Positions 44,200 through 51,973 of a DNA stretch of 64,000 bases are shown here, one piece after another (position 1 is the stretch's first letter; each line of letters opens with the position of its first letter). A program made the translations under genes and the position numbers. Source of the stretch: Bacteroidales bacterium 6E. GTDB taxonomy: Bacteria; Bacteroidota; Bacteroidia; Bacteroidales; Prolixibacteraceae. Where the stretch lies: the NCBI GenBank assembly GCA_001270045.2, contig DF970668.1:1-64000 (forward strand). Reading direction: 5' to 3'. Below the pieces are notes generated by a model. It made no database searches. It was not told the DNA's origin and saw only the letters and a list, made by a program, of their open reading frames with translations.

Positions 44200-44748
44200 T
44201 CACATCGGAAACAGTGTCGGTGCCGATAATCCAGTCCAGCCTTCCAGTCGAAGCAGATACTTTTTTGCACGGATGCCTCCCGAATATCCGGTCATGTTTC
44301 CATTGCTCCCGACCACCCGATGACACGGAACCATCAGGGCCAAAGCGTTTTGCCCGTTGATGTTGGCCACTGCCCTTACCGCGTCAGGCCGACCGGTACG
44401 GCTTGCCAGTTCCTGGTAAGAGATCACCGTGCCATAAGGAATTTTCATGATTTCGTTCCAGACGAGAATCTGGAAATCGGTTCCGGCAAACACCAACGGA
44501 ATTTCTAATTTCCGGATCTTTCGGGTAAAATAGTCTGAAACCTGACTGGCAGCCAGATCGGTGGCCAAAGAATCCCTTACAACAAATTCGGCTTGAAAGA
44601 AACGCTTCAGCCTCAGGTCTACCTGATCGCGCTGGGACCGGTAACGCCAGTCGCACAGGCAGAGCCGATCCTCAAGGCTACCCAGGACCAATTCCCCAAC
44701 GGGCGTTTCGAGATAGCGGACATGAATTTCCCTGGTGATTTCCTTCAT
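44200..44748 (-). CDS. ogt: Methylated-DNA--protein-cysteine S-methyltransferase
   Basis: 182 aa from the ATG at 44748, chosen because it lies 4 bp after the nagB stop and the conserved fold starts there; a longer frame would overlap nagB. The Ogt/MGMT core is present: IPYGTVISYQELASRTGRP (DNA-binding helix), RAVANINGQNALALMVPCHRVVGSNG with the acceptor Cys142 in PCHR, and TGYSGGIRAKKYLLRLEG. It removes O6-alkyl groups from guanine by irreversible transfer to its own cysteine. It is transcribed as the last gene of the nag operon, an odd place for a repair enzyme. Likely constitutive low-level repair carried by operon read-through. Confidence 0.95.
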   Translation of the reverse strand: MKEITREIHVRYLETPVGELVLGSLEDRLCLCDWRYRSQRDQVDLRLKRFFQAEFVVRDSLATDLAASQVSDYFTRKIRKLEIPLVFAGTDFQILVWNEIMKIPYGTVISYQELASRTGRPDAVRAVANINGQNALALMVPCHRVVGSNGNMTGYSGGIRAKKYLLRLEGWTGLSAPTLFPM

Positions 44749-44752
44749 TCGC

Positions 44753-45505
44753 TTAGACTGGATAAGATTCGGCATCGAGAAATAGTGTGCATTGGGGGTG
44801 CCGGCGAAGGATGGAAGCCGGACAACTGGTTTCAACCGCCCCGTACAATGTGTTTCTGACAGCCTCGGACTTACGGCTTCCGGGCACCACGCAACTGATC
44901 ACCTTGCTTGCCATGATGGCCGGGATGGTCAGTGACATGGCATGGGTAGGTACCGAGGCCATATCGGGGAACCAACCCTCGCCCAGCTGTTGTCGACGGC
45001 AAGCCTCATCCAGTTCGACCACCTTGACCCACCTGGGATCCTGGAAATCGGCCACCGGGGGATCGTTGAAAGCAATGTGCCCGTTTTCACCGATCCCGAT
45101 ACAGGCTACATCCACGGGGTGACTCTTCAGCAGTGCCTCATACCGGGCAACCTCCTCTGGTGAATCCTGTGCATCACCATTGATCAGGTGAACTGCAGCC
45201 GGATTCACCTCATCCAGGATCCGTTCTTTCAGGTATTTCCTAAAGCTGGCAGGATGAGAAATCGGCAACCCCAGATACTCATCGAGGTGAAAAACCGTGA
45301 TACACGACCAATCCAGCTCCTCCCGCTTCAGGGCATCGAGAAATGAAAACTGGGAGGTACCGGTTGCCAGGATCAGGTTGGCTTTCCCCTTTTCCCCGAT
45401 GGTCCGGGCCAGCTGTACGGTAACAAACCTGGCTGCCGCATTCCCCATGGATTGCTCGCTGTCAAATACCTTTACCTGAAGATGATCGGCTGTAAATTCT
45501 TTCAT
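44753..45505 (-). CDS. nagB: Glucosamine-6-phosphate deaminase
   Basis: 250 aa, normal for the shorter non-allosteric form. Motifs: LILATGTSQFSFLDAL (phosphate loop), VFHLDEYLGLPISHPASFRKYL with the catalytic Asp, and CIGIGENGHIAFNDPP with the Asp/His/Glu of the active site, then KVISCVVPGSRKSEAVRNTL. It converts glucosamine-6-phosphate to fructose-6-phosphate and ammonia, the reverse direction of GlmS, feeding amino sugars to glycolysis. It follows nagA and an Nramp-like transporter and precedes ogt in one minus-strand operon. Confidence 0.96.
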   Translation of the reverse strand: MKEFTADHLQVKVFDSEQSMGNAAARFVTVQLARTIGEKGKANLILATGTSQFSFLDALKREELDWSCITVFHLDEYLGLPISHPASFRKYLKERILDEVNPAAVHLINGDAQDSPEEVARYEALLKSHPVDVACIGIGENGHIAFNDPPVADFQDPRWVKVVELDEACRRQQLGEGWFPDMASVPTHAMSLTIPAIMASKVISCVVPGSRKSEAVRNTLYGAVETSCPASILRRHPQCTLFLDAESYPV

Positions 45506-45594
45506 ATAAGACTATTTCAAACAATGATTAATACACCAAATCTTAACGACAATCAGATGCCCCCTTCCAAAATTGTCAGTTCGGGCAATCCAGC

Positions 45595-46830
45595 TTACAA
45601 TAACTCCACGATGGCGAACCACGAGGTTACGAAGGAAAAAAGGATCACAGCCCAAACTCCCACATTCTCTTTCCAGTTGGCCTTATACTGATTCATCAGC
45701 CCCGACCGGTTCATCAACAACAAAATGGGGATTGCCACAGCCGGCAGGATACAGGCCTGGAAAGCCTGCGAGAAAATCATCAGTGCCGGGGGACGGTGTG
45801 GCAGGATCACGCTGCCAAAGGCGAATACCATGGCCAGGGCAATCAGCAACCTTGACTGGGAAGAATGGATATTTCTGGGTTTGCCTGAATAATCCGCGAT
45901 TAGCCAGGGAGCAATCAGCACGATGGGAAAAATGGTCGAAAGTCCGGCACCCACAATCCCGAGAATGAGTATCAACGCTGCCGCCTTTCCACCTATAGGC
46001 TGGAAAAGGTGGATCATCTCAACGGTGTTTTCCAGTTTAAATCCCATCACATGGAGGGTTCCGGCAGCGACCGCCATGATGACCCCGCTCAGGAACAGCA
46101 TCATGGAAGCTGAAACGAAAGCATCCCTCTTTTCGGTGCGCAGGTGTTCGACCGTCCAGCCCTTTTCGGCCACCACCGTGCTCCGCATAATGAACACCGC
46201 TGCCGAGCAGGTGGTTCCGGCAATGGCAGCCACCAACCCGAATGCCCCCGGGGTATCGGGAATGCCAGGCACCAATCCTTCGGCAATGGCTGCCATACCA
46301 GGCTTCACCATGATGAAAACCACCAGGAAGGAAAGCCCCATGAGCACGACAAACAGGGTAAGCACCTTTTCGAAAGTCTTGTATCGTCCAAACCAAAGCA
46401 GGAAGTATAATGCGATGGCATAAAAAGCGATGATCCATCCCCGGGAAACGACCAATCCGTTAAACATCAACGAAATGCCCTCCTGGGTCAGGTCGGCCAC
46501 GATTCCCATGACCCCCATCAGGGCAAGAAGCTCACCAATGATCAGGGCAGCCAGGATATACAATGCCAGAATCCAGCCATGGCTGAAACCATGCCTGATA
46601 TTGTTCAAAGCCGTTTTGCCAGTCACCAGCGTCACCTTTCCATAGGCAACCATCAATACATAGGTAAACAAGGCAGAAAGAACCAGCGCCCAGAAGAGGG
46701 ACATCCCGTGTTCGGCACCGGTTTTGGCCATAGTAGTGACACTCCCCGTACCGATATTGTAACCGATCAGGAATAGCCCAGGCCCTACGGCACTCAAGGC
46801 CAAAAGGATACGATTCTGTTTTTTGGTCAT
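45595..46830 (-). CDS. Nramp-related membrane transporter, canonical metal motifs missing
   Basis: 411 aa with about eleven membrane helices of the LeuT/APC fold. The overall order matches Nramp: first helix region GPGLFLIGYNIGTGSVTTMAKTGAEHG, sixth helix GLVAAIAGTTCSAAVFIMRSTVVAEKG. However the Nramp metal ligands DPGN (helix 1) and MPH (helix 6) are replaced (GYNIGT and CSAAVF), so Mn or Fe transport is not assured. It may be one of the diverged Nramp-like carriers of Mg, small molecules or amino sugars. It lies 27 bp after nagA and 89 bp before nagB in one operon, which makes a sugar-linked substrate or a metal for NagA plausible. Inference only. Confidence 0.78.
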   Translation of the reverse strand: MTKKQNRILLALSAVGPGLFLIGYNIGTGSVTTMAKTGAEHGMSLFWALVLSALFTYVLMVAYGKVTLVTGKTALNNIRHGFSHGWILALYILAALIIGELLALMGVMGIVADLTQEGISLMFNGLVVSRGWIIAFYAIALYFLLWFGRYKTFEKVLTLFVVLMGLSFLVVFIMVKPGMAAIAEGLVPGIPDTPGAFGLVAAIAGTTCSAAVFIMRSTVVAEKGWTVEHLRTEKRDAFVSASMMLFLSGVIMAVAAGTLHVMGFKLENTVEMIHLFQPIGGKAAALILILGIVGAGLSTIFPIVLIAPWLIADYSGKPRNIHSSQSRLLIALAMVFAFGSVILPHRPPALMIFSQAFQACILPAVAIPILLLMNRSGLMNQYKANWKENVGVWAVILFSFVTSWFAIVELL

Positions 46831-46857
46831 GGTCAGGAAATTCAGTTTGGATTGAAA

Positions 46858-48126
46858 TTATTCTTTGCCCCGTACGTATACCACTTCCCCGTTGACCAGC
46901 GTTTTTTCCACCCTGACCTTAAAATCATCGAGACGGAAAAGTACCAGGTCGGCACGCATACCCGGCTTGATTTCGCCGCGGTCGTGGAGGTGGTATAACC
47001 GTGCAGGATTGGTGCTCGCCATTTGGACAGCCTCAGCCAGTGAGCACCCGGTAACCTTCATCACATGTCCCACCCCCTTTGAAACGGGAGATGCAGATCC
47101 ATACAGCACATTCTGGGCCGGATAGCGCAACATCCCTTCAGGAGTCAGTTCGATGGTCACCCCCTCGCTGGTCTGGTACTCACCGGGTTCCAGTCCGGCA
47201 AAATGAGTCACGTCGGAAGTAATGATGGTGTTTTGGGTGCCCTTTACCTTATGGAATACGCGAATCTGTTCGGGAAGCAGGTGAAACCCGTCGACGATGA
47301 TGGAAATCATGAGCCGGTCATCGGCCAATTGGGGCCAGAAAGGATTCCGGTGACGGTTGATGGTATTGGCGGCTCCATTCCCCAGATGCGTCGCGATTTT
47401 GGCGCCACGGTCGATGGCCTGTGCTATCACATCCGCAGGGGCATTGTGATGCCCGAGGGCAACCACGACATCATTCTCCCTGCAGCTGTCGATCAGGGCA
47501 AGGGCACCTTCCATTTCAGGGGCAAGTGTCAGTTGCAGGATCTTGCCATCGGCGGCAGACTGGTATTCGAGGAACTCCTTCCAGTCGGGCGTCCTGACAA
47601 ACTCCAGCGGATGTGCACCCCGGTAACCGTCCTCAGGAGAGATGAAAGGGCCTTCGAGATGGAACCCCGGAATGGAACCCCGTAACTCCGGATTATCGAT
47701 ATTGGAAGCCAGGATCCTGAAATTGCTGAGCAAAATGGATTTATCGTTGGTTGTCAGGGTAGGCAGATAGGTCGTCACCCCCTCCTTCCAGAGGGCACGG
47801 GTTGCCGTTAGGATTCCCCCGGGCGTGAGTTCGCCTCCCCCAAAAACAAAAGAAACGCCTGCATAGCCATTCACCTGGTTGTCGACAAACCCCGGGGCAA
47901 TGACGAGTCCGGGATCCCCTGCAGGCAGACTGGCCAGCCTTTCCACGGAGACAATTTTCCCATCCCTGATGTTTACGGCAACCGGAGAATGGTCGAGATA
48001 CAACCGGCCATATACCTGTTGGGGTACCGACTGTGCCGAGACATTCGCCATGGCCATGAACACAAAGATAATCAGGGGGGTAACAAAGGCACAACGTCCC
48101 ATTGTTTTAAAGCTCGGTAGTTTCAT
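46858..48126 (-). CDS. nagA: N-acetylglucosamine-6-phosphate deacetylase-like amidohydrolase with signal peptide
   Basis: 422 aa. The amidohydrolase core matches NagA: APGFVDNQVNGYAG, GFHLEGPFISPEDGYRGAH (Glu ligand), LGHHNA and THLGNGAANTINRHRNPF (His ligands), IITSDVTHFAG (catalytic Asp) and ADLVLF. NagA removes acetate from N-acetylglucosamine-6-phosphate in the cytoplasm. Here residues 1-32 form a good signal peptide (RCAFVTPLIIFVFMAMANVSAQS), unusual for an enzyme of a phosphorylated sugar. Either the protein is exported and acts on a different N-acetyl sugar, or translation begins inside, for example at the Met near residue 26. First gene of the operon with the Nramp-like carrier, nagB and ogt. 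Confidence 0.85.
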   Translation of the reverse strand: MKLPSFKTMGRCAFVTPLIIFVFMAMANVSAQSVPQQVYGRLYLDHSPVAVNIRDGKIVSVERLASLPAGDPGLVIAPGFVDNQVNGYAGVSFVFGGGELTPGGILTATRALWKEGVTTYLPTLTTNDKSILLSNFRILASNIDNPELRGSIPGFHLEGPFISPEDGYRGAHPLEFVRTPDWKEFLEYQSAADGKILQLTLAPEMEGALALIDSCRENDVVVALGHHNAPADVIAQAIDRGAKIATHLGNGAANTINRHRNPFWPQLADDRLMISIIVDGFHLLPEQIRVFHKVKGTQNTIITSDVTHFAGLEPGEYQTSEGVTIELTPEGMLRYPAQNVLYGSASPVSKGVGHVMKVTGCSLAEAVQMASTNPARLYHLHDRGEIKPGMRADLVLFRLDDFKVRVEKTLVNGEVVYVRGKE

Positions 48127-48222
48127 GATTTGGTTTTCAATTGGTTTTGGAGCCGGATGCCATGAAATTCATATCCCCCGGCAAATTCGATATGGTCGGT
48201 GAACCGGCGAAAGCTTCCGGGC

Positions 48223-49296
48223 TTATCCCGGCAGTGAAACCTGGATGGTAGTTCCCTCGCCCACCTTGCTTTCGAGCGTAAATTCACCCTGCATCAACTC
48301 GACAATCCGCCGTGCAATGATCAGTCCAAGGCCCGATCCCTGCTGGGCATGGAGCATCCGGTCGAACTGCATGTATGCACCGATACGGCGGATATCATCC
48401 TGGGCAATCCCCCGGCCGTGGTCGACCACCGACAACTTAAAGGTACCACCCGCCATCTGGCAGGTCACGATCACCCTTTTACCGGGTTCTGAAAACTTGA
48501 AGGCATTGTCGACCAACTCCTCCACGATTTTCTCGAAGTTGTCCCTTTTGGCAAAAACCCGGGTGACACCTGCATACACCAGGAGATCAGCCTCGCGATT
48601 ATATCTTTTGGCCACTTCCTCGGCTTTTTTCCTGCAGATCAACCCGGCCTCATCCAGTTCTTCCCCATCCGATGCATCGACGTTTTTCAACTCGAGCTGA
48701 GCATAGATGAGGTAATTCTGTATCAACCGGTAGAGCCTCTGACCGCTTTTATAGATGGCCGTTCCAAACTCAGCCACTTCCTGTGGGCCGTAGTTAGTCG
48801 GATTATCCTGCAACAACTGTCCGAAACCAATGATTCCGTTAAGAGGGGTACGCAGTTCATGGGGAAGCTGGCTGATGAGGTTAAGCCGAAGCTCGTTAAG
48901 GGCAGCCTCGGTATGTTCCTGTACCGCCTTTGATTTCTTGAAACGGCTATTGACAGACTGCAGCAATTCACTGATGCCAAAAGGTTTGACAATATAATCA
49001 TCGGCACCCAGTTCCATACCCTTTCTCATCTTTTCCCGTTCGGCAAGGGCGGTAAGCAGTATAAACGGGATCAACCGGGTAGCTGGATTTTCGCGTAAGG
49101 CAGCCAACACTTCATATCCATCCATTTCAGGCATCATTACATCACACAGGATAAGATCCGGGATATTCTCCAGGGCCATTTCAAGGCCTATTTTGCCATT
49201 TTCGGCCTGAAGAATTTCATAGCCTTCGAACGAAAGAATTTCGGTCAGGTTTTCCCTGAGGTTGTCTTCATCTTCAATTACGAGAATCCTTTTCAT
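48223..49296 (-). CDS. Receiver-histidine kinase hybrid, cytoplasmic
   Basis: 357 aa from the ATG at 49296, which begins the receiver directly (MKRILVIEDEDNLRENL). Receiver: acidic pair at ~9-10, Asp in LILCDVMMPEMDG, Lys in DYIVKPF. Then HisKA with ISQLPHELRTPLNGIIGFG and HATPase (NFEKIVEELVDNAFKF, DHGRGIAQDD, GSGLGLIIARRIVELM). This N-terminal receiver plus kinase layout receives phosphate from elsewhere and adjusts its own activity, acting as a middle link in relays. It lies alone between the nag operon and the Gfo/GH127 operon, all on the minus strand. Partner unknown. Confidence 0.9.
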   Translation of the reverse strand: MKRILVIEDEDNLRENLTEILSFEGYEILQAENGKIGLEMALENIPDLILCDVMMPEMDGYEVLAALRENPATRLIPFILLTALAEREKMRKGMELGADDYIVKPFGISELLQSVNSRFKKSKAVQEHTEAALNELRLNLISQLPHELRTPLNGIIGFGQLLQDNPTNYGPQEVAEFGTAIYKSGQRLYRLIQNYLIYAQLELKNVDASDGEELDEAGLICRKKAEEVAKRYNREADLLVYAGVTRVFAKRDNFEKIVEELVDNAFKFSEPGKRVIVTCQMAGGTFKLSVVDHGRGIAQDDIRRIGAYMQFDRMLHAQQGSGLGLIIARRIVELMQGEFTLESKVGEGTTIQVSLPG

Positions 49297-49484
49297 CTGA
49301 GTTCCATTTTTGTGTTGGGATACCCCGATGACCCGTGCCATCGGAATAAAATCAGCCAATTACCACTTGCCAAATTGTTTTACAACCTCCCAAACCTGCA
49401 AAATAATTGAAATTGCTACCTGATTTGGGGACAAGAATCAGCAAATATAATGCAGAATGATTTCAAATAAAACAATTCTTTAGG

Positions 49485-50828
49485 TTACAACTTCATCTCC
49501 CACCCTTTTTCATACTCGCGCGACCACAATTTCATGGCATCACGGTTATTCAGGATATGGCCATTGGCCGGATTGACATCCAGTGAATTGCCAGTCCTTT
49601 GGGCAATATTGCCCAATTGGACCAATAGGGTACTCTTATGTCCCGAATCAATGTTGGAAGCCAGCGGAGCCGATTTCCGGATGGCATCAAAGAAATTCCG
49701 GATGTGCAAGGCGTCAAGTTGTTCAGCCGGATTTGCCCTGTCGAGCGGATTGGATTTCATCTGGCTTTTGACCTCCTTCACCAGTTTTCCCTGCTTGTCA
49801 AACAGAGAATATTCATCACCACCCGGGATGAGGATCGATCCCTCTTCGCCAAAGAACATGGCACCGACCGAGCTGCCTTCCAGATATTTCCCGTTGCAGC
49901 TCCGGCCCTCCCAGGTCATGGTCACCCCTTCGGCAAAATCCATGGAGATCACCTGTGTATCCGGTGTTTCCCAATCATCCTTATAATGGAACCGGCCACC
50001 GTTTGAGCTCACCTTGACAGGGAAGTTCACGTTGAAACCCCAGCGAAGCAAGTCGACCATGTGTGTTCCGTTATTGAGCGCCTCACCGGTTCCCCAGTGC
50101 CAGAACCAGTGCCAGTTATAATGCACGATATTGTCGCGGTAAGCTCTGCGCGGGGCTGGTCCCTGCCACAATTCCCAGTCGAGCCACTCCGGCACGGCCG
50201 TTTCCTTGCCGGTACCGATCGGTCCGCGGGTATTTGTGTACCAGCTTTTCCCGAAAAATGCCTTACCGATGGCACCACCCCTAACCGCTTCAATGGCCTC
50301 CATGACATTGGGCCATGACCGGCGTTGGTTACCCATTTGCAAAGCCATGCCATAACGGTCGGCAGCTTCCACCAGAATTTCCCCTTCATGGGGCGAATGG
50401 CTGCAAGGCTTTTCGAGGTAGACATGCTTGCCCGCCTTCATGGCCATAAGGGCTGCGGGGGCATGCCAGTGGTCGGGCATGGCAATCACCAGGGCATCCA
50501 CGTCCTTGCTTTCCAAGGAACGGCGAAGGTCAACGAAATCTTTAGGAGTGCGGTCCTGCCGTTCGAGCACCGACTTGATGCATTTGGCGGTGGCACGGGA
50601 GTCGACATCGACGATATGGATCACTTCGGCATCCGACTGCCGGGCAAAGTTCATGGCGAGGGCCGTTCCCCGGCTGTTCACGCCGGCAACCGATACCCTG
50701 ATTCGTTCGTTGGCACCCACGATGCGGCGATAACTGGCCGCACTGAATCCCTGAAAGGGACCGCCAAGGGATAATGCAGCCGTTCCAAGGGCAGCATTGC
50801 GGATAAAGTTTCTTCTTGAAGATTTCAT
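49485..50828 (-). CDS. Tat-exported Gfo/Idh/MocA family oxidoreductase
   Basis: 447 aa from the ATG at 50828. The twin-arginine signal SSRRNFIRNAALGTAAL places it in the periplasm with cofactor bound. The Rossmann core RVSVAGVNSRGTALAMNFA, VIAMPDHWHAPAALMAMKAGKHVYLEKP with the hallmark EKP, and a long C-terminal substrate domain follow. Family members oxidise or epimerise sugars with NAD(P); some (GH109-like) hydrolyse glycosides through a bound NAD. A hydrolytic role would suit its neighbours. It lies 99 bp after a second family member and downstream of a GH127-like gene on the same strand. Confidence 0.88.
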   Translation of the reverse strand: MKSSRRNFIRNAALGTAALSLGGPFQGFSAASYRRIVGANERIRVSVAGVNSRGTALAMNFARQSDAEVIHIVDVDSRATAKCIKSVLERQDRTPKDFVDLRRSLESKDVDALVIAMPDHWHAPAALMAMKAGKHVYLEKPCSHSPHEGEILVEAADRYGMALQMGNQRRSWPNVMEAIEAVRGGAIGKAFFGKSWYTNTRGPIGTGKETAVPEWLDWELWQGPAPRRAYRDNIVHYNWHWFWHWGTGEALNNGTHMVDLLRWGFNVNFPVKVSSNGGRFHYKDDWETPDTQVISMDFAEGVTMTWEGRSCNGKYLEGSSVGAMFFGEEGSILIPGGDEYSLFDKQGKLVKEVKSQMKSNPLDRANPAEQLDALHIRNFFDAIRKSAPLASNIDSGHKSTLLVQLGNIAQRTGNSLDVNPANGHILNNRDAMKLWSREYEKGWEMKL

Positions 50829-50927
50829 AATGAATGGTTTGTCAATATTATCCATGTTTTGTGCCCCGTCTTCACATCCTCAGTCAAAACGGAGACTGTA
50901 TTTTTCTTTCTTAATGCTTGTGAACAT

Positions 50928-51920
50928 TCAGGAGATGGAAGGAAGATCCACCATTTTGCCACCTTCCCTTTTGCTCTGGTCGGCAGCCTCCATGAAGGCA
51001 AGGATTTCGAGTGTTTCCTGACGGCTCACCGGGGGAATGCGAGTTTCAAAAAACCGGGCAATCTCAATGATCAGCGGTTTATAACCGCCGAAAAGACCTA
51101 TGGAAACATTGCCCTTTTCGGCGAACACCACTCCGCCATAATCATGTTTTCCCTCCCTGATTCCACGGAAAGTGCCAATACGGCCATCAGCCCAGGTGCC
51201 GGTTACCACATCGGTGCCTTCCGACCAGCTTCGGGTCAGCTTTTGGCATCCGGTGCCCATTACCGTATATAAGGTTTCGACCCCGTGGATCCCGTACCAG
51301 AACAGGTCGGGGTGCGTCTTTTCAATGGTGGCCGGGCTCCAGGTGACCGCCCCGAAGATTTTTCCATGATCGCCCCGGGCAGCGGCAACCGCCCCCTCCA
51401 TGTACCGGAGAGAAGAGCATGAAAACAAAGGGACACCCTGCTTTTCGGCTTCATCAAAAATCCGGATGGCATCCTTCAGGGAGGCAGTCATGGGTTTATC
51501 AATGAACATCGGCTTGCCTGCCTTGATTACCGGCAATGCCTGTTCGAGATGCAAGCGGCCGTCATTGGTTTCAAGCAACACCACATCACATGCAGCCAGC
51601 AACTCATCGATGGAACCTGAAATGGATACCCCCAGCTTTTGGACCTCGGCCGTATATCCGGGAATTCGCGAGACACTCGACTCAATATCGCGGCTTCCGT
51701 GCGGATAGGCAGCCACCACCTTATATCCGTGCAATTCGGGCCCTGCCTCTGGATTGTTGAACTCCTTGGTGAAAGCCACACTGTGGGAGGTATCCAGACC
51801 GATGATGCCTATTCTTTTGCCCGAGGCAGAGGGCCATTGCATACCCGCCATCGGGTTAACCAGACTGATACCCAAACCGGCCAAGGCTGCAGTTTGGATA
51901 AATTGACGACGATTTGCCAT
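50928..51920 (-). CDS. Second exported Gfo/Idh/MocA family oxidoreductase
   Basis: 330 aa with a Tat-type signal (NRRQFIQTAALAGLGISLV). The Rossmann domain RIGIIGLDTSHSVAFTKEF differs from the first copy by carrying LDTSHS after the Gly loop; FIDKPMTAS replaces the EKP motif with DKP, keeping the key Lys. C-terminal half: SSLRYMEGAVAAARG, GIHGVETLYTVMGTG. It is only distantly related to the neighbour and shorter by ~115 residues. Substrate unknown. It sits 53 bp after the GH127-like gene and 99 bp before the other oxidoreductase, so the trio is one operon for stepwise handling of a sugar in the periplasm. Confidence 0.85.
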   Translation of the reverse strand: MANRRQFIQTAALAGLGISLVNPMAGMQWPSASGKRIGIIGLDTSHSVAFTKEFNNPEAGPELHGYKVVAAYPHGSRDIESSVSRIPGYTAEVQKLGVSISGSIDELLAACDVVLLETNDGRLHLEQALPVIKAGKPMFIDKPMTASLKDAIRIFDEAEKQGVPLFSCSSLRYMEGAVAAARGDHGKIFGAVTWSPATIEKTHPDLFWYGIHGVETLYTVMGTGCQKLTRSWSEGTDVVTGTWADGRIGTFRGIREGKHDYGGVVFAEKGNVSIGLFGGYKPLIIEIARFFETRIPPVSRQETLEILAFMEAADQSKREGGKMVDLPSIS

Positions 51921-51973
51921 ACCTTGTGAATTAGATGCTTTATTTATATGATATCAATACAATCGCTGAACAG

